Part shown: positions 15,634-24,372 of the stretch, one piece after another
Layout: the number at the start of each line of letters is the position of its first letter
Position numbering within the stretch: the stretch's first letter is position 1
DNA from: Nitratifractor salsuginis DSM 16511
GTDB lineage: Bacteria; Campylobacterota; Campylobacteria; Campylobacterales; Sulfurovaceae
NCBI RefSeq assembly: GCF_000186245.1
Contig: NC_014935.1
Location: 124,001 to 188,000, forward strand
Length of the DNA stretch: 64,000 nucleotides
Reading direction: 5' to 3'
The notes under the pieces: model-generated
The model's database searches: none
Told to the model about the DNA's origin: nothing
Seen by the model: the letters and a program-made list of their open reading frames with translations, nothing else
Made by a program: the position numbers and the translations under genes

Positions 15634-15639
15634 TATAAT
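15634..15639 (+). promoter_or_regulatory. rpe -10 element (TATAAT)
   Basis: Consensus TATAAT 28 bp before the rpe ATG. It supports choosing 15668 as the start over an upstream in-frame ATG at 15557. Confidence 0.65.
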
Positions 15640-15667
15640 TGACCCAATTTTCCATAGAAAGGTCACG

Positions 15668-16309
15668 ATGCTTGTCGCACCCAGTATTCTCTCCGCCGAT
15701 TTCGCCTATCTGGGCGAAGAGGTCCGTTCCGTCTGTGATGCGGGAGCGGACCTGATCCACGTCGATGTGATGGACGGCCACTTCGTCCCCAATATGACCA
15801 TCGGCCCCGTAGTGGTCGAGGGGGTGGCTCGCAGCAGCACCAAGCCGCTGGATGTGCACCTGATGGTGGAGGACAACAACTTCTTCGTCGATCTCTTCGC
15901 CCCGCTCAAGCCGGAGTTCATCTCCTTTCACTTCGAATCGGAGCGCCATCCTAACCGCCTGGCGACCAAGATCCGGGATCTGGGGATCCGCCCCTCTCTG
16001 GTGCTCAACCCCCACACTCTGCCCGAAGTGACCGAGTATCTGCTCCCCTATCTGGATATGGTGCTGCTGATGAGCGTCAACCCGGGCTTTGGCGGTCAGA
16101 AATTCATCCCCGACGTCGTCGAACGGGCCAAACGCCTCAAAGATTTGATCGAAAAGCGCAACCCCGATTGCCTCATTGAAGTCGACGGCGGGGTGAGCGA
16201 CCAGAACATCGGAGCTCTCAAAGAAGCAGGGGTCGATGTGGTGGTGGCGGGAAGCTATGTCTTCAAGAACCCGAAGGGGTACAAAGAGGCGATTGCCTCT
16301 TTGAAATGA
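15668..16309 (+). CDS. rpe: Ribulose-phosphate 3-epimerase
   Basis: 213 aa TIM-barrel enzyme interconverting ribulose-5-phosphate and xylulose-5-phosphate. It starts at MLVAPSILSADFA, the standard family opening. HVDVMDGHFVPNMTIGP, DVHLMVED, MSVNPGFGGQKFIP and EVDGGV carry the metal and phosphate ligands. The stop codon TGA is the first element of a repeat array. Confidence 0.97.
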   Translation: MLVAPSILSADFAYLGEEVRSVCDAGADLIHVDVMDGHFVPNMTIGPVVVEGVARSSTKPLDVHLMVEDNNFFVDLFAPLKPEFISFHFESERHPNRLATKIRDLGIRPSLVLNPHTLPEVTEYLLPYLDMVLLMSVNPGFGGQKFIPDVVERAKRLKDLIEKRNPDCLIEVDGGVSDQNIGALKEAGVDVVVAGSYVFKNPKGYKEAIASLK

Positions 16310-16337
16310 GAAGATAGAAATGAGAAATGAGAAATTA
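16304..16337. repeat. Tandem array, GAGAAAT/GATAGAAA units
   Basis: About four 7-bp units overlapping the rpe stop codon. Inverted partner at 16391-16424. Between them lie hairpins GTCGCC-gtt-GGCGAC (16342-16356) and GCATTGC-aaa-GCAATGC (16369-16385). Confidence 0.88.
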
Positions 16338-16368
16338 TGGGGTCGCCGTTGGCGACGATTAAAAAATA

Positions 16369-16385
16369 GCATTGCAAAGCAATGC
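16369..16385. repeat. GCATTGC-aaa-GCAATGC hairpin
   Basis: Same 7-bp stem as the hairpin at 8263-8279, with a different loop. It lies at the centre of the rpe-trpF element. Confidence 0.8.
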
Positions 16386-16390
16386 CCACA

Positions 16391-16424
16391 TCAATTTCTA
16401 TTTTCTATTTTCTATTTTCTAATT
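16391..16424. repeat. Tandem array (TTTCTAT), inverted partner
   Basis: Four near-perfect copies of TTTCTAT or TTTTCTA, inverted relative to 16304-16337. Confidence 0.9.
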
Positions 16425-16451
16425 CTTTCACGAAAAGGCTTTTCGTGAAAG
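16425..16451. promoter_or_regulatory. 12-bp palindrome covering the trpF start
   Basis: CTTTCACGAAAA and its exact reverse complement are separated by GGC. The AAAAGG Shine-Dalgarno straddles the left arm and loop, and the GTG start (16445-16447) is in the right arm. As mRNA it would hide the initiation site. Confidence 0.6.
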
Positions 16452-17035
16452 TTAAGATCTGCGGCATCACCAATTACAACGACGCGATGCGCTCCATCGA
16501 AGCGGGGGCGGACGCGCTCGGCTTTGTCTTTTATCCCAAATCCCCCCGCTACATCACTCCCGAAGCGGCTAGGGAGATCATCGACCGGCTGCCCCCTTTC
16601 GTCGAAAAGGTCGGGCTCTTTGTGGAGAACACTCCTGAAGAGATTGAACGGATGGCGAAAATGGGAGGGATTACGCTGGCGCAGATCCATTTCGATGTGG
16701 ATGAAGCCTTCCTCGATGCCGTCGATTTTCCCGTTTTGCCGGTGGTCCGGGCAAGGAGACTGGAGGATTTGGAGTGCTTCGCCGATCGCTACCGCCTGGT
16801 GGATGCTTACTGTGAAGCCTACGGCGGCAGCGGCAAGCGGCTCAATCTGGAGTGGTTCGAGGGGCGGGACAATTCGCGCATCATCATCGCCGGAGGGTTG
16901 ACGCCGGATAATGTGGAAGAGCTGAGGGGCTACGGCTTCTATGGCTGCGACGTCAGCAGCGGGACCGAAGCCGCCAAAGGGCGCAAAGACCCCGAAAAAG
17001 TGATGAGGTTCATCGAGCGTGCAAAAAGTCTTTGA
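16445..17035 (+). CDS. trpF: Phosphoribosylanthranilate isomerase
   Basis: 196 aa TIM barrel, third step of the chorismate-to-tryptophan branch. KVKICGITNYNDA at the N-terminus contains the catalytic Cys; GADALGFVFYPKSPRY, FVENTPEEI and IIIAGGLTPDNV are conserved. The GTG at 16445 gives the usual family length; the upstream in-frame ATG at 16382 would only translate repeat DNA. It is not in a trp operon here. Confidence 0.93.
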   Translation: MKVKICGITNYNDAMRSIEAGADALGFVFYPKSPRYITPEAAREIIDRLPPFVEKVGLFVENTPEEIERMAKMGGITLAQIHFDVDEAFLDAVDFPVLPVVRARRLEDLECFADRYRLVDAYCEAYGGSGKRLNLEWFEGRDNSRIIIAGGLTPDNVEELRGYGFYGCDVSSGTEAAKGRKDPEKVMRFIERAKSL

Positions 17036-17837
17036 AGAGTTGACCCAGGCTTTCCGACGTGCGGGGGGAGAGATCTCCTATGAAGCCTTCGACCGTATTG
17101 TCCGCAAGCACGCGACCCTTTTTGAGGATAGTGAAACCATCTACTACCTGCTCCAGGCTTCGGGATACCCCATCGAGGAGTCTCTGCGGGGCTTTCGCCT
17201 GAAGACGATGTTCACCCCCTGGCAGATGCAGGAGTACTGCATCATCGATATCGAGACCAACGGCTCCAAACCGGGCCGGAGCCAGGTGATCGAGATCGGG
17301 GCGGTGATGCTCAAAGAGGGCAAGATCATCGATCGGCTGGAGACTTTCGTCGCCTGCGCCTACCTGCCTGAGCATATCATCAAACTCACCGGGATCGAGC
17401 CGACGGATCTGGCGGAAGCCCCCAGTCGCAAAGAGGCGCTGACTCAGCTGCGCAACTTTATGGGGGACGCCGTCTTCACCGCCCATAACGCCGGATTCGA
17501 TCACGGTTTTCTCAACGCCTCTTTCCAGCGCTTCGGCCTGGGCCCCATCGGTAATCCGGTGCTCTGCACCATCGACCTGGCCCGCCGCACCTTCGAGAGC
17601 GAGCGTTACGGCCTGGCCTATCTCAACGAATCCCTCGATCTGGGAATGCAGGCCCATCACCGCGCCTACAACGACGCTCTGGCCGCTTCCAAAGTGTTGA
17701 TGAAATCTTTTGAAAATATCCCCGAGTCTGTGAAGACCACCGACGAGCTGATCCGTTTTTCGAAGTCCTCGAAAAAGGAGCGGAGCGAGACGGAAAAAAG
17801 GAAGAAAAAGAGGCGTGAGAAAAAGGTGAATTCGTAA
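17019..17837 (+). CDS. DnaQ-like 3'-5' exonuclease
   Basis: 272 aa, DEDDh exonuclease. The N-terminal 70 residues are family-specific; then CIIDIETNGSKPGRSQVIEIGA supplies the first acidic pair, AHNAGFDHGFLN the second, and HRAYNDA is the H-x-A-x3-D ExoIII motif. The tail (about 250-272) is strongly basic. The GTG start lies 17 bp inside trpF, so it is probably coupled. It could proofread for Pol III or act in repair. Confidence 0.88.
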   Translation: MQKVFEELTQAFRRAGGEISYEAFDRIVRKHATLFEDSETIYYLLQASGYPIEESLRGFRLKTMFTPWQMQEYCIIDIETNGSKPGRSQVIEIGAVMLKEGKIIDRLETFVACAYLPEHIIKLTGIEPTDLAEAPSRKEALTQLRNFMGDAVFTAHNAGFDHGFLNASFQRFGLGPIGNPVLCTIDLARRTFESERYGLAYLNESLDLGMQAHHRAYNDALAASKVLMKSFENIPESVKTTDELIRFSKSSKKERSETEKRKKKRREKKVNS

Positions 17838-17862
17838 TTCTCTCGGCTCTCCGGTCGCTGGC

Positions 17863-18774
17863 CTACTCGAAGAGTTCCGTCGAGAGGTAGCGTTCCGCCG
17901 TATCGGGTAGGACGGTGACGATGGTTTTGCCCCGGTTCTCTTCGCGTTGGGCCAGGCGATAGGCGGCGGCGAGGTTGGCGCCGGAGGAGATGCCGACCAG
18001 CAACCCCGCCTTGCGTGCCGCCTCTCTGGCAAAGGCGATCGCCTCTTCGTCCGTGACGGTCAACACCTCATCGACCAGGTCAAGATCCAGGTTGTCGGGG
18101 ACGAACCCCGCGCCGATTCCCTGGATCTTATGCGGCCCCGCTTCGCCCCGGCTGATGGCGGGGGAAGCCGCCGGCTCCACAGCGACGAGCCGGAGCTTCG
18201 GGTTGGCTGCTTTGAGCGCCCGCCCGTTGCCGCTTAGGGTCCCTCCGGTCCCGACGGCGGCGACAAATATATTGACAGCCCCGCCGGTCGCCTCCAGGAT
18301 TTCCTGAGCCGTGCCCCGTTCGTGGGCAGCCGGGTTGTCGGGGTTGGCGAACTGGTCGGGAATGAAGCTCTTTTCGAAGCTCGCCGCCAGGCGCCTGGCC
18401 TCTTCGATGGCGCCCTGCATCCCCTCGGCGGCTGGGGTGAGGACCAGTTCCGCGCCCAGGTGCCGCAGCAGTTTCCGGCGCTCGAGGCTCATCGACTCGG
18501 GCATGGTCAAAATCAGCCGCAATCCCCGCACGGCGCAGACCAGGGCCAGTCCGATCCCGGTGTTGCCGCTGGTCGGTTCGATCACCACCGTCTCCGCATC
18601 GAGCTCCCCCCGTTCCATCGCGCCGTCGATCATACTTTTGGCGACCCGGTCCTTGATGGAGGAGCCCGGGTTGAAATACTCGGCTTTGGCGAGGATCGTC
18701 GCGTTATTGGAAAGATAGGCGAGCCGGATCAGCGGGGTTTGTCCGATCGTCTGTTGAATGTCGTCAAAAATCAT
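17863..18774 (-). CDS. cysK: Cysteine synthase
   Basis: 303 aa PLP enzyme making cysteine from O-acetylserine and sulfide. The PLP lysine is Lys41 in NPGSSIKDR; EPTSGNTGIGLA binds the substrate carboxylate and GTGGTLSG the cofactor phosphate. CysK and CysM cannot be cleanly separated here; the length and HKIQGIGAGFVP motif favour CysK. The start overlaps the end of the carbonic anhydrase gene by 4 bp. Confidence 0.95.
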   Translation of the reverse strand: MIFDDIQQTIGQTPLIRLAYLSNNATILAKAEYFNPGSSIKDRVAKSMIDGAMERGELDAETVVIEPTSGNTGIGLALVCAVRGLRLILTMPESMSLERRKLLRHLGAELVLTPAAEGMQGAIEEARRLAASFEKSFIPDQFANPDNPAAHERGTAQEILEATGGAVNIFVAAVGTGGTLSGNGRALKAANPKLRLVAVEPAASPAISRGEAGPHKIQGIGAGFVPDNLDLDLVDEVLTVTDEEAIAFAREAARKAGLLVGISSGANLAAAYRLAQREENRGKTIVTVLPDTAERYLSTELFE

Positions 18775-19412
18775 GAGTCCCCCAGAGGTTTGAATTCGAG
18801 ATCGGTCTCGTCGAAATAGTGGATCTTTCCCGTGGAGAGGTCATAGTGCCAACCGTGCAGGAAGAGTTTTCCTTCGTCCACCCGCTTTTTGACGAGGGGG
18901 TAGCTGAGAAGATTTTCCAGCTGAAAGACCACCGAAGCCTTTTCGGCGAAATCCCTCTGGGCCTCCAGAGTGTCGTCTCCGAGGGCCTTGAGGGCCAGAT
19001 CGCGTGCGGGTTCTCCGAGTTGTAGCCATTTGATCGTGTGAATGTTCTCTTTTGTGGGGTGGTGAGACTCGAAACAGGCTTTGATGGCGCCGCAGTCGCT
19101 GTGGCCGCAGACGATGATGTCGCTGACCTCCAGGTGGCTGACGGCATATTCGATGGCCGCAGCCGTAGCGTGGTAGTCGTTGTCGGGGGAGAAGGGAGGA
19201 ACGAAGTTGCCGACGTTTCGGACGATAAAGAGGTCTCCCGGCCCGCTGCCGGTGATCATGGCCGGCATCACCCGGCTGTCACTGCAGCCGATAAAAAGGG
19301 CTTTGGGGTTCTGCCCCTCCTCCACCAGCTTCTTGAAGCGCTCTTCGTTCTTTTTGAACTTCACTGTGCGAAAGTATTGATGCCCCTTTTCGAATTCGCT
19401 GATCTTTTCCAT
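18771..19412 (-). CDS. Beta-class carbonic anhydrase
   Basis: 213 aa. Zinc ligands Cys43, His104 and Cys107 are in FIGCSDSRVM and CGHSDCGAIKA, with the Asp45/Arg47 dyad. The hydrophobic segment before residue 43 is short, so it is probably cytosolic, supplying bicarbonate. The ATG at 19412 has AGGAG 8 nt upstream and is preferred to the TTG at 19418, which is too close. Coupled to cysK by a 4-bp overlap, an unusual pairing. Confidence 0.94.
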   Translation of the reverse strand: MEKISEFEKGHQYFRTVKFKKNEERFKKLVEEGQNPKALFIGCSDSRVMPAMITGSGPGDLFIVRNVGNFVPPFSPDNDYHATAAAIEYAVSHLEVSDIIVCGHSDCGAIKACFESHHPTKENIHTIKWLQLGEPARDLALKALGDDTLEAQRDFAEKASVVFQLENLLSYPLVKKRVDEGKLFLHGWHYDLSTGKIHYFDETDLEFKPLGDS

Positions 19413-19430
19413 AGACAAGGCTCCTTTTTC

Positions 19431-19460
19431 TTAGCGTTGAGCGTTGAGAGCTAAGGATTG
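19431..19460. repeat. Tandem array, GCGTTGA family
   Basis: About four 7-bp units, the same family as 11003-11039. Adjacent hairpin GCGTTGC-ctt-GCAACGC at 19468-19484. Confidence 0.85.
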
Positions 19461-19467
19461 AAAAATG

Positions 19468-19484
19468 GCGTTGCCTTGCAACGC
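19468..19484. repeat. GCGTTGC-ctt-GCAACGC hairpin
   Basis: 7-bp stem that differs from the GCATTGC hairpins at 8263 and 16369 by one compensated base pair (A-T to G-C), implying selection for the stem. Confidence 0.8.
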
Positions 19485-19489
19485 TTACC

Positions 19490-19537
19490 TAAATTTCTAA
19501 TTTCTAATTTCTAAAATTTCTAATTCCTCATTCCTCA
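19490..19537. repeat. Tandem array, TTTCTAA then ATTCCTC units
   Basis: Four TTTCTAA units run into ATTCCTC units. The last units encode the end of PyrC (SEE-stop), so the array has entered the coding frame. Confidence 0.88.
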
Positions 19538-20544
19538 CTCACCTCCGCGATGCTCCATCCGATCTCTTCGCCGGCGAACATAGGAACCACTTCGCCGTAT
19601 CTTTCCGGGACTTTCATCGGAGTGTCGGTGAGGCGGACCTTCTTCTTCGGGGGGGTGATATCGTAGATTCTTTGAGCATTGTTACTGACGAAATGCTGGA
19701 GATTCTCCAGTTTGTCGTGCTGGGCGAAGAGCTCCGCCAGGACCGGCAGGGCGATCGGGGCGGTGAAGACCCCTGCGGCGCAGCCGGGAGCCTCTTTGGT
19801 GTGACGCGGGTGGGGGGCGCTGTCGGAGCCGAACATCACCTTGGGATGGGCTTCGAGGGCGGCTCGGAGCAGGGCTTCGCGATCCTCGGGCCGCTTGGCG
19901 ATGGGTTTGCAGAAAAGGTGGGGTTGGAGCATCCCCCCGGCGACATCGTCGAGGGTGATGAGCAGGTGGTGGAGGGTGATGGTGGCGAAGAGGTTGGGAT
20001 GCCGCTCCAGCGCCTCCAGGCTTTCGGCGGTAGTGATGTGCTCCATCACGATCGCAAGATCGGGAAAGGCATCGGCCAACGCTTCATAAACGGGGACAAA
20101 CTCCTTCTCCCGGTCCATGACGAATCCACTGCTCTCTCCATGAATGCAGAGGGGGATCCCCAGTTTGCTCATCGCTTCCAGGGCCGGGCTGAGGGTTTCG
20201 AGGTCGAAGCCGCTGACGCCCCCTTCGCTGTTGGTGGTGATCCCGGCGGGGTAGAGTTTGATCGCCGTGACCTCTTCGGCCAGGGGAGCGAGAAAGTCCA
20301 GATCATACTCCGCTTTGAAAAAGAGGGTCATATAGGGTTCGAAGATCTCATCGCCGATCGCTTCGAGGATCCGCTGCCGGTAGGCGCGCAGGCTTTCGGC
20401 GTCGGTGATGGGAGGGATGAGGTTGGGCATGATCAAAGCGCCGCTGAAACTGTGCGCACTCAGCGGAGCGACGGTACGCAACATCTCTCCGTCGCGCAGG
20501 TGGAGATGCATATCGAGCGGTTCATGCAACAGAAGTTCGGTCAT
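19528..20544 (-). CDS. pyrC: Dihydroorotase
   Basis: 338 aa zinc amidohydrolase closing the dihydroorotate ring in pyrimidine synthesis. Metal ligands: [11 protein letters not shown] (HxH), the carboxylated lysine in [23 protein letters not shown] and GSDSAPH. The start overlaps yidD by 23 bp. The last three residues and stop come from tandem-repeat DNA. Confidence 0.96.
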   Translation of the reverse strand: MTELLLHEPLDMHLHLRDGEMLRTVAPLSAHSFSGALIMPNLIPPITDAESLRAYRQRILEAIGDEIFEPYMTLFFKAEYDLDFLAPLAEEVTAIKLYPAGITTNSEGGVSGFDLETLSPALEAMSKLGIPLCIHGESSGFVMDREKEFVPVYEALADAFPDLAIVMEHITTAESLEALERHPNLFATITLHHLLITLDDVAGGMLQPHLFCKPIAKRPEDREALLRAALEAHPKVMFGSDSAPHPRHTKEAPGCAAGVFTAPIALPVLAELFAQHDKLENLQHFVSNNAQRIYDITPPKKKVRLTDTPMKVPERYGEVVPMFAGEEIGWSIAEVSEE

Positions 20545-20920
20545 GAAAAGCCTTTAGGATGAGGTGGGTTTTTCCCTGGAGGGGAAGGATCCAATATTGT
20601 ATGGAGATTTGCCTATCAGACGGATTAGGGCGGGGAAGCGGGGCAAGCGGCCGGCCCGGAGGGAAGAGGGGGTTGGCCAACTGTGTCGCCGGGGGAGGCG
20701 CCCAGGGGACTTTGGGGTAGTCGATCCCCCCGGGAAAGAGCTGGTTGCATCGCATGATCCGAAGGGTGCTTGCCAGCAAGGCCCGGTCGGGGCGGTTGAA
20801 CTCGAACTGCCACCGGGCATATTCGCTGCAGGTCGGATAGTAGCGGCAGGAAGCGGGCAGCATCCTCGAGACGAATTGATAACCCCGGATCGGTGCCTGG
20901 AAGAATTTTTTGATTTCCAT
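20522..20920 (-). CDS. yidD: YidD, membrane protein insertion efficiency factor
   Basis: 132 aa. The family core is residues 10-70: [30 protein letters not shown] contains the CRYxPTCSxYA motif, followed by [15 protein letters not shown]. The C-terminal 60 residues are Pro-rich and less conserved. It assists YidC-dependent membrane insertion. In many bacteria it sits between rnpA and yidC; here it precedes pyrC. A minus-strand TAGAAT (20956-20951) may be its -10. Confidence 0.92.
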   Translation of the reverse strand: MEIKKFFQAPIRGYQFVSRMLPASCRYYPTCSEYARWQFEFNRPDRALLASTLRIMRCNQLFPGGIDYPKVPWAPPPATQLANPLFPPGRPLAPLPRPNPSDRQISIQYWILPLQGKTHLILKAFHDRTSVA

Positions 20921-20984
20921 AAAAAAGAGTCTAGTCAGTTTCCCTTAATCATTCTATATTTGGTGTATTGCACAGCGGAGAAAA

Positions 20985-21054
20985 ATTACTAGTTACTAGT
21001 TTCTCAGTTACTCGGTTACTCATTACTCGGTTACTCGGTTCCTCATTATTCATT
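20985..21054. repeat. Tandem array: ACTAGTT, CGGTTACT, ATTCCTC units
   Basis: Two ACTAGTT units, then about five CGGTTACT units, then CTCATTATT. Three families are joined head to tail in one array. It lies in the 265-bp gap between yidD and the nuo promoter. Confidence 0.88.
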
Positions 21055-21134
21055 TGTCCTGTTTCCCATCGTTACACCCTGAATGCCTTTTGAAAGGGGA
21101 GGAGGAGCCTATGAAGGCCCTTTAAATAACTTTC

Positions 21135-21143
21135 TGTTAAGAT
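21135..21143 (+). promoter_or_regulatory. Probable nuo operon promoter, extended -10
   Basis: TGTTAAGAT forms an extended -10 (TGn-TAAGAT) 43 bp before nuoA. It is the only candidate between the repeat array and the operon. No obvious operator is visible. Confidence 0.45.
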
Positions 21144-21185
21144 GAGGCACCTTGTGCACAGCATATTCAAATAAAGGGTAAGACC

Positions 21186-21575
21186 ATGACACATTTGGTG
21201 ACCGATCATCCCTATTTCGGTGTCTTCGTTCTCTTCGTCATCACTTTGGTGGCGTTTCCGCTGACGCTCTTTCTGGCGCGCTACGTCAGCCGGAAGCTGG
21301 CGCGGCTCGATACGGAGAAACTCAAGCTTGCCATCTACGAGTGCGGCCCGGAGCCGGATAAGCAGCCCAACCGGATCTCGGTGCAGTTCTATCTGATCGC
21401 ACTGCTCTTCATCCTCTTCGATGTGGAGATCATCTTTATGTTTCCCTGGGCGATCGATTTCAAACTGCTGGGATGGTTCGGCTTTACCGAAATGATCCTC
21501 TTTATCGTTCTGCTTGCAATCGGATTTATCTACGCTTGGAAGAAAGGAGCCCTTGAATGGCACAGCATCAAGTAA
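21186..21575 (+). CDS. nuoA: NADH-quinone oxidoreductase subunit A
   Basis: 129 aa membrane subunit at the hinge of complex I with three transmembrane helices. [20 protein letters not shown] and [13 protein letters not shown] are the family signatures. AAAGGG precedes the ATG. First gene of a continuous 17.4-kb operon. Confidence 0.96.
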   Translation: MTHLVTDHPYFGVFVLFVITLVAFPLTLFLARYVSRKLARLDTEKLKLAIYECGPEPDKQPNRISVQFYLIALLFILFDVEIIFMFPWAIDFKLLGWFGFTEMILFIVLLAIGFIYAWKKGALEWHSIK

Positions 21576-22069
21576 ACTACGCCTCCTCCGGAGGCTTGCC
21601 CGTCGCACTGACCACTGTGGACAAACTCCTCAACTGGGGACGCTCCAACTCCCTCTGGCCCCTGACTTACGGACTGGCCTGTTGCGCCATCGAGATGATG
21701 GCTTCGGGAGCCAGCCGTTTCGACTTCGACCGGATGGGGGTGATCTTCCGCGCTTCTCCCCGCCAGGCGGATGTGATGATCCTGGCCGGAACGCTTTCGA
21801 AAAAGCATGCCGAGTTCGCCCGGCGCCTCTATGACCAGATGGCGGAGCCCAAGTGGGTCATCTCCATGGGCTCCTGCGCCAACACTGGCGGGATGTTCAA
21901 CACCTACGCCACCGTCCAGGGGGTCGACCGGATCATTCCCGTGGATATCTACCTGCCCGGCTGTGCTCCCCGTCCCGAGACGCTGCAGTATGCGATGATG
22001 ATGCTGCAGAAGAAGATCCGCCGTGAACCGGCCGATATGAAAAAACGCAAATTGCAGAGGTTTGTCTGA
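21557..22069 (+). CDS. nuoB: NADH-quinone oxidoreductase subunit B
   Basis: 170 aa peripheral subunit carrying cluster N2, which reduces quinone. Ligands are the paired cysteines of [19 protein letters not shown] and PGCAPRPE. Overlaps nuoA by 19 bp and shares one base with nuoC. Confidence 0.97.
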   Translation: MAQHQVNYASSGGLPVALTTVDKLLNWGRSNSLWPLTYGLACCAIEMMASGASRFDFDRMGVIFRASPRQADVMILAGTLSKKHAEFARRLYDQMAEPKWVISMGSCANTGGMFNTYATVQGVDRIIPVDIYLPGCAPRPETLQYAMMMLQKKIRREPADMKKRKLQRFV

Positions 22070-22863
22070 TGAGAAAATATACCCCCAAAGACAATGTGCA
22101 GAAAAAGGCGAAATACACCGACCGCTTCTGGGTCGCTCCCCGGGTTCCCCGCCAAGCGGTAGAAGAGGGAAGCCATTACGCAACGGTGCTTGAGAAACTC
22201 AAGTCCTCAGTTGAGGTTCTGGATGCCTACATCGAGATCGGCCAACTGATCGTCCATATCCGTCCGGAAGAGAACGTCGCCACCCTCAAGACGCTCAAAG
22301 AGGAGTGCGGTTACGGAATGTGCTCCGAACTGAGTGCCGTGGATTATCTGGCCCAGGACGGGGAGTTTGAAATCTTCTATCAGCTCCTCAACCTCGATGA
22401 AGCCAAGCGGATCTGTGTCCTGACCTGGATCAAAGAGGATCAGGCGATCGAGAGCATCGTGCCACTCTACGCTATGGCCAAATTCGCCGAGCGGGAAATG
22501 TACGATATGTTCGGCATCGTGGTCAACAACCACCCCTACCTCAAGCGGATCATCATGCCCGACGACTGGGAGGGTCATCCTCTGCGCAAAACCTACCCTC
22601 TGCAGGGAGACGAATTTGCCAGCTGGTACGAAGTGGACAAGATCTTCGGCAAAGAGTACCGCGAGATCGTCGGGCCCGAATTGCGCGATCCGGCGCGGAT
22701 CGACCGCTACGACACCCAGCGTTTCTCTCGTCTCGGTCACGAAGTGCCTTTCGGTGCCGATCCCGAGAGTGTGGAAAGCACCGAAACCCCCGTCGAGTAC
22801 AGCAGCGACTTTTTGGTGGATTACAACAAAGGTCCCCACAAAGTCCTGGATAAAAGAAAGTAG
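22069..22863 (+). CDS. nuoC: NADH-quinone oxidoreductase subunit C
   Basis: 264 aa. The 30-kDa subunit core includes [35 protein letters not shown]. The N-terminal 60 residues and the tail ([20 protein letters not shown]) go beyond the minimal family length. Separate from NuoD, unlike the E. coli NuoCD fusion. Confidence 0.95.
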   Translation: MRKYTPKDNVQKKAKYTDRFWVAPRVPRQAVEEGSHYATVLEKLKSSVEVLDAYIEIGQLIVHIRPEENVATLKTLKEECGYGMCSELSAVDYLAQDGEFEIFYQLLNLDEAKRICVLTWIKEDQAIESIVPLYAMAKFAEREMYDMFGIVVNNHPYLKRIIMPDDWEGHPLRKTYPLQGDEFASWYEVDKIFGKEYREIVGPELRDPARIDRYDTQRFSRLGHEVPFGADPESVESTETPVEYSSDFLVDYNKGPHKVLDKRK

Positions 22864-22871
22864 GAGCCGTC

Positions 22872-24101
22872 ATGCAGCAGCAGCCCAACAAACTCAGACC
22901 CTTCTTCGAAAACCTCAATTTCGAGCGTGACGACAATACGATGGTGATCAACTTCGGTCCTCAGCACCCCTCCGCCCACGGTCAGCTTAGATTGATCCTG
23001 GAACTCCAGGGAGAGCAGGTGGTCAAAGCCCATCCCGATATCGGCTATCTCCACCGGGGGATCGAAAAGATGGCGGAGAATATGATCTACAACGAGTTTC
23101 TCCCCACCACCGACCGGATGGATTACATCGCTTCGACCTCCAACAACTATGCTTTTGCCCTGGCGGTAGAGCGGCTGATCGGCCTGGAAGTTCCCCGGCG
23201 GGCCCAGGTGATCCGGACGATGCTTCTGGAACTCAACCGGATCATCTCCCACCTCTTCTTCCTGGCGACCCACGCTCTGGACGTAGGAGCGATGTCGATC
23301 TTCCTCTATGCTTTCCGGGAGCGGGAGTACGCGATGGATCTGATGGAGGATTACTGCGGTGCCCGCCTGACCCATTCGGCGGTGCGTATCGGCGGTGTGC
23401 CCCTGGATCTTCCCGAAGGGTGGCTGACCAAGTTGACCGACTTTATCGATCGCCTGCCCGAGCAGATCAAACTCTACGAAGACCTGCTGACAGAGAACCG
23501 GATTTGGAAAATGCGCCTGGAGGATGTGGGGATCGTCACCCCTGAGCAGGCGCTGGAGTGGGGATGCACCGGAGTTATGCTCCGGGGATCGGGTATCAAG
23601 TATGACGTGCGCAAAGAGGAGCCCTATGAACTCTACGGGGAACTCGACTTCGATATTCCCGTGAGCGACCGTTGCGACAGTTACGGCCGCTACCGGCTCT
23701 ATATGGAAGAGATGAAACAGTCGGTACGGATCCTGCGTCAACTCATCGGAATGTACGCCGGTACCGAGTCTCAGCTCATGGCCCATGCGCCCCAGTACAT
23801 CTCCGCGCCCAAAGAGGAGATCATGACCCAGAACTACGCTCTGATGCAGCATTTCGTTCTGGTGACTCAGGGGATGCGGCCTCCCAAGGGAACGGTCTAT
23901 GCCCCCACCGAATCCCCCAAAGGGGAGCTGGGCTTCTGGATCCGCAGCGAAGGTGAACCCTATGCCTACCGCCTGAAAGCACGGGCACCCAGCTTCTTCC
24001 ATACCGGCATCCTGCAGGACATCCTGCCTGGCACCTATATTCCCGATGTGGTTACCATCATCGGAAGCACCAACATCGTTTTCGGTGAAGTAGACCGATA
24101 G
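22872..24101 (+). CDS. nuoD: NADH-quinone oxidoreductase subunit D
   Basis: 409 aa, 49-kDa subunit lining the quinone pocket. [54 protein letters not shown] and ISAPKEEIM are typical. It lies 8 bp after nuoC. Confidence 0.97.
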   Translation: MQQQPNKLRPFFENLNFERDDNTMVINFGPQHPSAHGQLRLILELQGEQVVKAHPDIGYLHRGIEKMAENMIYNEFLPTTDRMDYIASTSNNYAFALAVERLIGLEVPRRAQVIRTMLLELNRIISHLFFLATHALDVGAMSIFLYAFREREYAMDLMEDYCGARLTHSAVRIGGVPLDLPEGWLTKLTDFIDRLPEQIKLYEDLLTENRIWKMRLEDVGIVTPEQALEWGCTGVMLRGSGIKYDVRKEEPYELYGELDFDIPVSDRCDSYGRYRLYMEEMKQSVRILRQLIGMYAGTESQLMAHAPQYISAPKEEIMTQNYALMQHFVLVTQGMRPPKGTVYAPTESPKGELGFWIRSEGEPYAYRLKARAPSFFHTGILQDILPGTYIPDVVTIIGSTNIVFGEVDR

Positions 24102-24138
24102 ATCAGACGGTACGAAGCGAACAGAAAAAGGAACGAGT

Positions 24139-24372
24139 ATGAAACGATACGACCTGCGACACCTTCACGACAACTTCTACGACCGGATGATCGAATTGAT
24201 CGAGACCGACCTCAAGCCCAAAGAAGTGGGGATCTTTCTTTTCGAGGTCGGAGACTTTTCTCCCATTCAAAAGAGTGCGGATCTCGTCAAAGAGCATGGC
24301 CACGAACTGATGAACTCACTGAAGTTCAATGAAGTGGATTGGACCATCGTGGTCAAGCGAAAGGGCGACTGA
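24139..24372 (+). CDS. nuoE: Small NuoE-like subunit of campylobacterotal complex I
   Basis: 77 aa. It sits exactly where nuoE belongs but lacks the four cysteines and thioredoxin fold of true NuoE. Size and position match the small protein (Cj1575c/HP1264 type) that replaces NuoE in Campylobacter and Helicobacter. MKRYDLRHLHDNFYDRM and VGIFLFEVGDFSPIQKSADL are the recognisable parts. No membrane segment. Its TGA shares one base with the next ATG. Confidence 0.8.
   Translation: MKRYDLRHLHDNFYDRMIELIETDLKPKEVGIFLFEVGDFSPIQKSADLVKEHGHELMNSLKFNEVDWTIVVKRKGD

Noticed and set aside
16382-16444. Extended trpF start giving MPTSISIFYFLF
   Set aside because: It translates the TTTCTAT array; TrpF family length fits the GTG at 16445.
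17863-19412. cysK/carbonic anhydrase as a horizontally acquired pair
   Set aside because: Composition and codon use look like the surrounding genes; only the pairing is unusual.
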